Position numbers and translations under genes: made by a program. A stretch of DNA of 7,995 nt from assembly GCA_012965455.1 (NCBI GenBank), contig DTSG01000480.1:1-7995 (forward strand). Reading direction: 5' to 3'. Under the pieces are notes generated by a model. The model saw nothing but the letters and a program-made list of their open reading frames with translations, had not been told where the DNA came from and did no database searches. Of this stretch, positions 1-5,829 are shown in pieces; the stretch's first letter is position 1, and each line of letters opens with the position of its first letter. The stretch comes from Planctomycetaceae bacterium. GTDB taxonomy: Bacteria; Planctomycetota; Planctomycetia; Pirellulales; Pirellulaceae.

Positions 1-65
1 TACGTTTCCCCCCTATAACTACTACATAATACCTGCTTCGCTAAGCATAAACAACTAAAATTTGA
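1..65. other. Left-edge intergenic sequence
   Basis: No gene is visible before the SPFH promoter. TGCTT at 34-38 and AAGCA at 43-47 can form a small five-pair hairpin around CGCT. It is not followed by a T tract on either strand and may be chance. The upstream neighbour lies outside the window. Confidence 0.3.
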
Positions 66-94
66 TTGACAGAATGATATCGGTATGATATCAT
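66..94 (+). promoter_or_regulatory. Probable sigma70-type promoter of the SPFH-RHH pair
   Basis: A TTGACA hexamer at 66-71 is followed after exactly 17 bases by TATCAT at 89-94. This matches the vegetative consensus at 6/6 and 5/6 positions. Transcription would begin near 101, leaving about 40 bases of leader before the ATG at 141. The -10 hexamer lies inside a perfect palindrome and a phased repeat (separate entry), so the promoter looks built to be repressed. The fit is read directly from the sequence; activity is inferred. Confidence 0.6.
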
Positions 95-106
95 ATTGAT
101 AGTATC
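74..106 (+). repeat. Three GATA-centred repeats at 11-base period, candidate operator
   Basis: ATGATATC occurs at 74-81 and again at 85-92. A degenerate third unit, TTGATAGT, lies at 96-103. The GATA cores begin at 76, 87 and 98, exactly one helical turn apart, so all units face the same side of the DNA. TATGATATCATA at 84-95 is a perfect 12-base palindrome that includes the -10 hexamer. Short tandem sites of this kind are typical targets of ribbon-helix-helix repressors, which bind cooperatively as side-by-side dimers, and an RHH gene is second in this transcription unit. The repeats are seen; that this protein binds them is inferred. Confidence 0.5.
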
Positions 107-140
107 TCATTGGAGTCTGTTTTCTGTAAAGGTAAAGTCC

Positions 141-1112
141 ATGTCACAATCAAGCACGACTACTAATATCATTGGTGAAAAAGGGTATAAACCATTAACT
201 GGCTGGTTAATACTGCCCATCGCCTTAGGCTTGTTTTTTGGTGGTATCGCGTTATTCGTGATAACGCTGGCGCATTTGCAAAGTTTCATTCCATTGATTT
301 CTGCCATCGCAATGTTCATTTGTGGGCTAATCAGCTTTTTCGGATTTATGGCCATTGCCCCCAACGATTCACGAGTATTGCTACTGTTTGGTGACTATAA
401 AGGCACGGCCCGCGAGTCTGGATTCTATTGGGTTAATCCGTTTTTCGCCAAGAAAAAGCTCTCACTCAGAATTCGTAACTTTGAAACTGGGTCGATCGTT
501 CACCCCGAAGAGAAGAATCCCAGCACGGGACAGGTCATCCGCCAAAAATCGCGATCATCAGGTAAACCGTCTAAGGTTAATGATCGTGATGGTAACCCGA
601 TTGAAATTTCAGCAGTCGTCGTTTGGAAAGTCGTAAATACGGCGGAAGCTCTGTTTGAAGTCAACGACTATGAAGATTACATTTCGGTCCAGAGTGAATC
701 GGCGCTGCGTGACCTTGCAAGTCGGCACCCCTATGATAGTGAAGATCATGAGTTGTCACTTCGCGGGAGTATTACGGAAGTATGTGTTCAGTTGCAGCAC
801 GATATTCAAGAACGCCTCGACAAAGCGGGCATCGAAATAATAGAAGCACGAATTAGCCACTTAGCCTATGCTCCAGAAATTGCCGCTGCAATGCTGCAAC
901 GGCAACAGGCAGGCGCTGTCGTTGCCGCTCGAACAAAAATCGTCGAAGGCGCGGTTGGTATGGTGCAATTGGCATTAGAGCAGCTTAAAGAGAAGGGCAT
1001 CATCGACCTTGACGACGAACGTCGTGCAGCGATGGTTTCAAATCTACTTGTCGTTCTCTGTAGTGATCGTCACACGCAACCCGTGGTGAACACTGGGTCG
1101 CTGTACCAATAA
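141..1112 (+). CDS. SPFH/band 7 domain membrane protein
   Basis: A 323-residue protein of the SPFH (stomatin/prohibitin/flotillin) superfamily, which forms oligomeric scaffolds on membranes. Two hydrophobic segments lie at about residues 21-43 and 49-73. The SPFH domain follows from about 73 to 245, including GFYWVNPFF, KVNDRDGNPIEISAVVVW and SVQSESALRDLASR. A helical tail has QRQQAGAVVAARTKIVEGAVG and the C-terminal QPVVNTGSLYQ typical of this bacterial subfamily. The frame is open back to a TTG at 96, but that codon overlaps the operator-like repeats. The ATG at 141 has AAGG eight bases upstream and sits about 40 bases after the expected transcription start, so it is preferred. A basic insertion at about residues 117-146 separates NFET from KVND, which are close together in relatives as I recall them. 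The gene is followed by an Arc-like protein, a pairing I know from other bacteria. Its exact cellular role is unknown. Confidence 0.9.
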   Translation: MSQSSTTTNIIGEKGYKPLTGWLILPIALGLFFGGIALFVITLAHLQSFIPLISAIAMFICGLISFFGFMAIAPNDSRVLLLFGDYKGTARESGFYWVNPFFAKKKLSLRIRNFETGSIVHPEEKNPSTGQVIRQKSRSSGKPSKVNDRDGNPIEISAVVVWKVVNTAEALFEVNDYEDYISVQSESALRDLASRHPYDSEDHELSLRGSITEVCVQLQHDIQERLDKAGIEIIEARISHLAYAPEIAAAMLQRQQAGAVVAARTKIVEGAVGMVQLALEQLKEKGIIDLDDERRAAMVSNLLVVLCSDRHTQPVVNTGSLYQ

Positions 1113-1158
1113 ACCGCGCAATCATCATCGAGAGTTTTATCAAGGAAAGGGATTTCCA

Positions 1159-1332
1159 TTGGCCAAGCGAGATCCATTTTTGTTACGCGCAGATCCTCAA
1201 GTGCTCAAAGCCATCAAGCACTGGGCTAAAGACGAACTGCGCAGTGTCAACGGACAAATTGAATTTATACTTCGCCGAGCATTAACAGACGCCGGTCGCA
1301 TGAAAACCGACACGAAGGATTCCAAAGAGTAG
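1159..1332 (+). CDS. Arc-type ribbon-helix-helix DNA-binding protein
   Basis: A 57-residue protein. It starts at TTG 1159 with a strong AAGGAAAGGG Shine-Dalgarno site at 1142-1151, seven bases upstream. No ATG or GTG lies in frame upstream before the SPFH stop. The layout is a ribbon-helix-helix domain: beta strand PFLLR at 6-10, helix 1 from about 13 to 27, the turn RSVN at 28-31, and helix 2 to about 47 ending DAGR. RSVN followed by an isoleucine-containing helix and a final GR matches the phage P22 Arc repressor closely. Arc reads DNA with strand residues Gln9, Asn11 and Arg13; the aligned positions here are Pro6, Leu8 and Arg10, so specificity must differ. It is 46 bases after the SPFH gene and almost certainly cotranscribed. 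It probably regulates its own operon through the repeats at 74-106, but a non-DNA role beside the SPFH protein is possible. Confidence 0.85.
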   Translation: MAKRDPFLLRADPQVLKAIKHWAKDELRSVNGQIEFILRRALTDAGRMKTDTKDSKE

Positions 1333-1338
1333 GGGACC

Positions 1339-1366
1339 GCCTCGGCGGGAAACTTCCCGTCGGCGT
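1339..1366. terminator. Hairpin between convergent genes, possible terminator
   Basis: CGGGA at 1346-1350 and TCCCG at 1355-1359 form a perfect stem around the loop AACT. Outward pairing continues to 1339/1366 with G-U pairs and one mismatch. It lies between the RHH stop at 1332 and the sulfotransferase stop at 1390, where a bidirectional terminator would be expected. Neither strand has a T tract after the stem, so it is not a textbook intrinsic terminator. Confidence 0.35.
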
Positions 1367-1389
1367 AATGATGACAAAATCGAAATCCA

Positions 1390-2046
1390 CTACAACCGCG
1401 ACCCGTCACCTTCAAACGAATACCCAAATTGCTCGATATCCTGCCGCCAATGTTCCGCCACCATCTGCCTAGTCGTCGCATCATAGTAACTTTGGTAATC
1501 ACAATGACTTGAGCTATTTCTATGTTCCAATTCCACATCAATGTTTAGCTCACTACATATCACATTAAAATGTTCCCCTAAACTCTCAAAGCAGCCAACA
1601 TAATCGACTAGCAATTCACCGTTCGCGTCCATCAGAAATCGAGTCTGGCTGATTTTATCTCGCTTAATTTCATAGGCTAGATACTCTTCAAAACTATTCA
1701 ACGATTGCACCTTGGTGCTACGATGATGCTCGCTACGTGATTGAATATAGTGATAATAGGAGACCATCAGATCCCAGGGATTGCGCACGAATGCGAATTT
1801 GTAGTATGTTTGGAACAATTCTGTCGGATACATCCGCTGCATTTGCCCAGCGGTCGTGTGCTTACGACCTCGCCGCCAAGCAACGGGTCCAAACCAATTC
1901 ACGTTTAAACCCACTGCTGACAACATCCGATTGAACCACACCTTTTCTGGCTGGTCGCAAAAAGGCTGTAGCGCCGCAGTAACACTGGACCCAGCCGTCT
2001 TGGGAACGTGTACAAATAAAAATCGATGTGTCTGTGAAATTAACAT
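1390..2046 (-). CDS. PAPS-dependent sulfotransferase family 2 protein
   Basis: A 218-residue enzyme of the Golgi-type carbohydrate sulfotransferase family (Sulfotransfer_2), which moves sulfate from PAPS to a sugar hydroxyl. The 5'-phosphosulfate loop is at residues 13-21 (HVPKTAGSS) and the 3'-phosphate site at 86-100 (FVRNPWDLMVSYYHY). Both nucleotide-binding motifs are therefore intact. KHTTAGQM at 62-69 and the C-terminal HWRQDIEQFGYSF also fit the family. The frame is open to a GTG at 2085, which would add 13 residues. The ATG at 2046 is preferred because family members begin just before the first motif, but neither start has a convincing Shine-Dalgarno site. It lies 71 bases after a glycosyltransferase on the same strand, so the acceptor is probably the glycan built there. 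The acceptor cannot be read from the sequence. Confidence 0.85.
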   Translation of the reverse strand: MLISQTHRFLFVHVPKTAGSSVTAALQPFCDQPEKVWFNRMLSAVGLNVNWFGPVAWRRGRKHTTAGQMQRMYPTELFQTYYKFAFVRNPWDLMVSYYHYIQSRSEHHRSTKVQSLNSFEEYLAYEIKRDKISQTRFLMDANGELLVDYVGCFESLGEHFNVICSELNIDVELEHRNSSSHCDYQSYYDATTRQMVAEHWRQDIEQFGYSFEGDGSRL

Positions 2047-2117
2047 GTTTTTGCGCGTCTGCTTTCCCCAGCAACGAACCACCACTCGTTACCAGCAGTT
2101 TTCAATTCGTGGTGTTC

Positions 2118-3185
2118 TCATTCGTGGCCCCAAATAATCTCATATACTTCATTGATCCCTGCTGCTTCTTTTTCAATTGAAAACTCTTGCTGCACTTTCG
2201 CCTGGCAGATCGTTTCCATCTCCGACAGTCGATCTGCATCCCCCATGAGTTCACTTAAATGTTCTTTAAACAGTTTGTCATTCCCAACGGGGAAAATCGC
2301 GCCCGTCACACCCTGATCGATCATCTGCCGATAGGCTCCTGTATCGGAGGCAATAACTGCTGCACCGCTAGCCATTGCTTCAATAGGAGTTAATCCGAAC
2401 CCTTCATACCGCGAGGGGGCCACCACAATACTCATCGCATTGTACACCGCCGGCACTTCACTAAAGGGAACTTCGCCAAACCACACAATCCTGTCTTGTA
2501 ATCCCGCAGCTCGCACTTTTTTCTGAAGCAGCTCACTAAATTTTTTGAACTGCGACGTCACTTTTCCAACTAGCACCGCACCAAACTCCGGATGAGCGGG
2601 CAACAACTCGATCATTGCTTCCACAAAAATATCGCTGCCTTTTTCCGGTCGTACTCGACCAAACTGACCGATCGCCTTTTCAAATATAACGTCCAGTTTT
2701 GCCAATGCTGCTGTCCGTGAACCTGCCGGAGCAAAGCGCTGCACATCCACTCCGTGCCCCACAACCGCGACGACTGGTTCAACTAATTCGGCAGCGGCGG
2801 GACTTGTGGCAATCACAGCATCCATCTTTGAGATCAACCAACGAGGCCACATCGAATGTCGCCGAATGGCAGCACTCGTAAAGACAATTCTCAAGGGACA
2901 TCTCAATATCAGTTTAAAAAACAGCGCCCACAACATTTCATTATTTCGCCGAGCATGCCAGATATGGAACTTACGATCGGTTGGCTGACGTCTCAGCAAC
3001 TTAAAGACTTGCCAACCATTCAACCGGGGGCTTGCAGCAAACGGTAATCGTGACCACAACTTCACATTCTGCTGCTCGCTCTGCAGCGGAACCAAATTTC
3101 GAATGGTTGCGCTCACGCCGGTAATCCGACGATGCAGATCGGTAATGAGCACAACAGCTCGATTAGTAGATTGTTCACTCACCAC
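2118..3185 (-). CDS. GT4 glycosyltransferase, LpcC/LPS-core mannosyltransferase-like
   Basis: A 355-residue retaining glycosyltransferase with the GT-B fold, probably cytoplasmic or at the inner membrane face, using a nucleotide-sugar donor. The N-terminal domain has RRITGVSATIRNLVPLQ at 19-35 and MDAVIATSPAA at 121-131, which recall LpcC-type lipopolysaccharide core mannosyltransferases. The C-terminal domain has GRVRPEKG at 176-183 and the donor-binding EX7E motif in EGFGLTPIE at 261-269, followed by MASGAAVIASDTG. The start is GTG at 3185, or a second GTG directly after it. AAGGAAGG eight bases upstream of the first supports that choice. The length is normal for the family. The sulfotransferase follows on the same strand, which suggests synthesis and sulfation of one surface glycan. 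Donor sugar and acceptor remain unknown; the LpcC likeness rests on recalled motifs. Confidence 0.88.
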   Translation of the reverse strand: MVSEQSTNRAVVLITDLHRRITGVSATIRNLVPLQSEQQNVKLWSRLPFAASPRLNGWQVFKLLRRQPTDRKFHIWHARRNNEMLWALFFKLILRCPLRIVFTSAAIRRHSMWPRWLISKMDAVIATSPAAAELVEPVVAVVGHGVDVQRFAPAGSRTAALAKLDVIFEKAIGQFGRVRPEKGSDIFVEAMIELLPAHPEFGAVLVGKVTSQFKKFSELLQKKVRAAGLQDRIVWFGEVPFSEVPAVYNAMSIVVAPSRYEGFGLTPIEAMASGAAVIASDTGAYRQMIDQGVTGAIFPVGNDKLFKEHLSELMGDADRLSEMETICQAKVQQEFSIEKEAAGINEVYEIIWGHE

Positions 3186-3291
3186 AAAGAACGCCTTCCT
3201 TGAAATTGAGCGCTACCGTCATCCACATTTCCCAGACCTCAACTAGTACAATCAATCAGCGACGATCCCGCCTGCGACGGACACGACCCAA

Positions 3292-3320
3292 ATTCTAGCG
3301 ACCCTTGGCAAACACCTCAA
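3292..3320 (-). promoter_or_regulatory. Candidate promoter for the glycosyltransferase
   Basis: Read on the minus strand, TTGAGG (3320-3315) is followed after 17 bases by TAGAAT (3297-3292). These match the vegetative consensus at 4/6 and 5/6. The -35 hexamer contains the TGA stop of the transporter gene. The leader would be about 100 bases, ending in the Shine-Dalgarno site before GTG 3185. If real, the glycosyltransferase and sulfotransferase can be expressed apart from the transporter. Confidence 0.35.
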
Positions 3321-4597
3321 CGGCGAATCCCCAGCGCCACAACCGCACTCGCCAGGCAGCTAATTGCCACCACCACGAAAACCAACGACGTATCATTTTG
3401 GGCATCAATAATCCCGCCGATTAACGGTTCGCCGAGTCCCGCAAAAATATAGGCAAAACAATTCATCACACCGGTGCCCGTACCTACCTTTTCAGCCCCT
3501 AACATATCTGGACACAACGCCCAAAACGCAGCTTGTGGGCCATATGCAAAGAATCCCGTGAAAAACAAGGCGACAATTCCCAACCAGCTTCCCCGCGGCA
3601 AAAAATACATCACCACAGAACAACCCGCAGCCAATACCATAAACAGGATAATGACGCTTGAGCGATTCGAGCGAAACACATTGTCCGAAATCCAACCACT
3701 GGCAATCGCACCTAAAGCCATTCCGACGGGCAGGGCCACGCTGATCCATTTGTCCCCTGAATCTTTCCAGTCAGTGCCCAAAAAATGGACGGGTACCCAA
3801 ATTAGCAATCCATATCGAGCTGCATTTTGAAATCCAATGGCAATCGCTGCTAACAAAAAACGCCGATTGCTCAAAACATCTCGATAACGCTGCCACGAAG
3901 AGAGACCTGTTTGTTCGGAAATCTCCAACGATATCGCCTGGGTGGGCGTTGGCTTTTCTTTTTCGTGCGGTAGTAATCCGATATCTTGAGGGCGATCTCT
4001 TGCCAGCAGATAATACAAAACTCCCGCCAGCAGCAACGCAATCACCGGCAGTCGGAAAATCCACCGCCAATCAAATCCCAACTCCAAGATCACCATCGAG
4101 CAAACAAACGCCAAGACAGAAGACAATCCAGCAGCAAACACATAAAACCCATATGCCCGTCCGCGAGTTTCCGAGGGCCACCAATTCGAAATGACTCGAC
4201 TCCCAGGCGCCCAACCCATCGACTGGACATATCCATTAAGCCCCCAGGGAATAATCAGGCTAACAAAACTAGTGCCAAAGCTTGTCACCCAGTTCAACAT
4301 GGTCGACAGTATCGCGCCAACACTCATCATCCGGCGACCGCCATACTTATCTGCCAAATTGCCATTGATCGCTTGGCCGATCGCATACGACCACAACAGT
4401 GCCGCACTGATCCACCCCAGCATCTCTTTATCAATTCCTAACTCCGCTTCAATTCCCGGCATGGCAAAGCCAAACGTCTGCCGGCCTGTGTAGTAGAACA
4501 AATAACACATCATCGTTAATAGCAACATACATCGTTGCCAAAATCGCATCCGCTCGTTATCCGCTACTAATTCTTGTTTCATCGATTCTGATACCAT
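3317..4597 (-). CDS. MFS transporter, organophosphate:phosphate antiporter (GlpT/UhpT)-like
   Basis: A 426-residue, 12-helix inner-membrane transporter of the major facilitator superfamily. Features place it in the OPA group with GlpT and UhpT. The first helix has FYYTGRQTFGFAMP at 34-47, with Arg39 where GlpT has Arg45. NLADKYGGRR at 80-89 is the loop 2-3 motif. RDRPQDIGLLP at 200-210 ends the first half. RYGLLIWVP at 261-269 supplies Arg261 where GlpT has Arg269, and GWISDNVFRSNR at 301-312 matches GlpT almost residue for residue. The two arginines bind substrate phosphate in GlpT, so a phosphate or phosphonate ester is the likely substrate. The start ATG 4597 has an in-frame alternative at 4582. 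The gene is divergent from a phosphonate-type reductase, 65 bases apart. Direction of transport and exact substrate are unknown. Confidence 0.88.
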   Translation of the reverse strand: MVSESMKQELVADNERMRFWQRCMLLLTMMCYLFYYTGRQTFGFAMPGIEAELGIDKEMLGWISAALLWSYAIGQAINGNLADKYGGRRMMSVGAILSTMLNWVTSFGTSFVSLIIPWGLNGYVQSMGWAPGSRVISNWWPSETRGRAYGFYVFAAGLSSVLAFVCSMVILELGFDWRWIFRLPVIALLLAGVLYYLLARDRPQDIGLLPHEKEKPTPTQAISLEISEQTGLSSWQRYRDVLSNRRFLLAAIAIGFQNAARYGLLIWVPVHFLGTDWKDSGDKWISVALPVGMALGAIASGWISDNVFRSNRSSVIILFMVLAAGCSVVMYFLPRGSWLGIVALFFTGFFAYGPQAAFWALCPDMLGAEKVGTGTGVMNCFAYIFAGLGEPLIGGIIDAQNDTSLVFVVVAISCLASAVVALGIRR

Positions 4598-4662
4598 AGA
4601 AGAACTTGTCGTTCACACTCGAACTATTGTAGTCCATTATTCCGCCCAACAAGTTTCTCATC
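4598..4662. promoter_or_regulatory. Divergent promoter region of transporter and reductase
   Basis: This 65-base gap must hold both promoters. On the minus strand a TACAAT hexamer lies at 4631-4626 and fits a -10 box for the transporter; its -35 match is weak. AACTTGT at 4603-4609 and ACAAGTT at 4649-4655 form an inverted repeat placed almost symmetrically, six and eight bases from the two start codons. No clear Shine-Dalgarno site precedes ATG 4663. Shared control of the two genes is inferred from the layout. Confidence 0.4.
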
Positions 4663-5784
4663 ATGCCACAAGTCATCCACCGCCAAATCAGCGACCTGCG
4701 AGAAATGCTTTCAGCACCTACGGTAAACGTTATTCTGCTGGTGGTTGATGAAGCCGCCTATCAACATTCTGGTGCCCAGGAAGCATTGGAACCCCTACTA
4801 GCAACTGTCACCGTCCATCGCTGGAGCCAATTTACTCCAAATCCGACTCTTGCTGAACTAGAAAACGGAGTCACGAAATACCAGGCATGCCTGCCCGACG
4901 TCGTGATTGCCATCGGCGGCGGGACAGCTTTAGACCTCGGAAAACTCATCAGTTTCTATGGCAAACAAACCATCCCCTGCCGCGAGTTGATCCTCTCACC
5001 TGCAACCGGCACTTTGGACCCCACCCCGCTCGTTGCCATTGCAACGACCTCCGGGACCGGCAGCGAAACCACTCAATTCGCCGTTATCTATGTTGATGGT
5101 GAAAAACACTCTGTTGCCGACCCACGAATCCGTCCGCCTCATATCGTCCTCGACTCGACACTCACAGCGACCATGCCTGCGGCCTTAACAGCCAGCACAG
5201 GATTAGATGCTTTTTGTCAAGGAATCGAGTCGATGTGGAGCGTACAATCCACCGTTGAATCGAGGGAATATGCGCAACAAGCAATCTCCCTCGCATGGAA
5301 TCATCTGTCTGATGCGGTACATCAGCCAACGCCACAATCTCGCCAAGGAATGTCACAAGCGGCCTTCCATTCTGGCCAAGCCATCAACATCTCCAAGACA
5401 ACAGCGCCGCATGCTATTTCTTACGGCATAACCTCCAACTATGCGGTGCCACACGGCCGAGCGGTTGCGTTAACGATCGCCACGTTTTTTCAAGCAATCC
5501 TCGATCGTCTAACGACGCATTGCATCGACCCCCGCGGCAGCGAACACGTACATAATATGCTCACAAACATTGCAACCCAGGTAGATTGCGAGTCTCCCAA
5601 CGACGCACCGGCGAAAATCCGACAATTTATTGAAGCATTAGATTGCCCCACGAAGCTATCGCATATAGGAGTAACTGAGTCTCAGCAGTTAGAGGCACTC
5701 ATCAACAAAATCAATCTCGAGAGACTTGCCAATTTCCCCGTACAGCTCGATTCTGGGACCATCCATAAATATCTCATGCCATAG
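4663..5784 (+). CDS. Iron-type alcohol dehydrogenase, phosphonoacetaldehyde reductase-like
   Basis: A 373-residue group III (iron-type) alcohol dehydrogenase, presumably cytosolic and NAD(P)H-dependent. The nucleotide-binding AIGGGTALDLGK is at 83-94 and TTSGTGSETT at 128-137. The segments STGLDAFCQGIESMWSV (178-194) and AINISKTTAPHAISY (240-254) are those I associate with the hydroxyethylphosphonate dehydrogenase / phosphonoacetaldehyde reductase subfamily (PhpC-like), which reduces phosphonoacetaldehyde to 2-hydroxyethylphosphonate. Metal ligands would be Asp182, His250 and His264. The fourth usual ligand, His in DALTHA of FucO-type enzymes, is Gln186 here. ATG 4663 gives the normal length and is the only good start, though it lacks a clear Shine-Dalgarno site. 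The divergent OPA-type transporter strengthens the phosphonate reading. A generic short-chain alcohol dehydrogenase remains possible. No PEP mutase gene is visible. Confidence 0.82.
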   Translation: MPQVIHRQISDLREMLSAPTVNVILLVVDEAAYQHSGAQEALEPLLATVTVHRWSQFTPNPTLAELENGVTKYQACLPDVVIAIGGGTALDLGKLISFYGKQTIPCRELILSPATGTLDPTPLVAIATTSGTGSETTQFAVIYVDGEKHSVADPRIRPPHIVLDSTLTATMPAALTASTGLDAFCQGIESMWSVQSTVESREYAQQAISLAWNHLSDAVHQPTPQSRQGMSQAAFHSGQAINISKTTAPHAISYGITSNYAVPHGRAVALTIATFFQAILDRLTTHCIDPRGSEHVHNMLTNIATQVDCESPNDAPAKIRQFIEALDCPTKLSHIGVTESQQLEALINKINLERLANFPVQLDSGTIHKYLMP

Positions 5785-5829
5785 CATGCTTGGTTGAACC
5801 CACTGCACATCGCACATTGGCGGTTTGGG

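Noticed and set aside
74..106. The GATATC repeats as a CRISPR fragment or mobile-element end
   Set aside because: The units are 8-11 bases with no spacers, and they sit squarely on a promoter, so an operator is the simpler reading.
96..140. TTG 96 as the start of the SPFH protein
   Set aside because: It would place the start codon inside the operator repeats and upstream of the expected transcription start; ATG 141 has an AAGG site and fits the family N-terminus.
355..840. Two small plus-strand frames inside the SPFH gene
   Set aside because: They are out-of-frame shadows with no domain and no translation signals.
1197..1541. A 114-codon minus-strand frame across the RHH gene and the end of the sulfotransferase
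   Set aside because: It overlaps two convergent genes with clear family motifs and has no recognisable domain.
1856..2137. A plus-strand frame of 93 codons over the sulfotransferase 5' end
   Set aside because: It is a shadow of the sulfotransferase, with a Cys- and Arg-rich translation and no ribosome binding site.
3986..4441. A 151-codon open frame on the plus strand, and others at 3474-3830 and 4191-4493
   Set aside because: They lie antisense to the well-supported transporter, have low-complexity Pro/Gln/Arg-rich translations, and show no start signal or family resemblance.
5785..5829. A possible terminator between the convergent reductase and hydrolase genes
   Set aside because: Only a short AGCATGCT palindrome is visible near the reductase stop; there is no usable stem-loop with a T tract.
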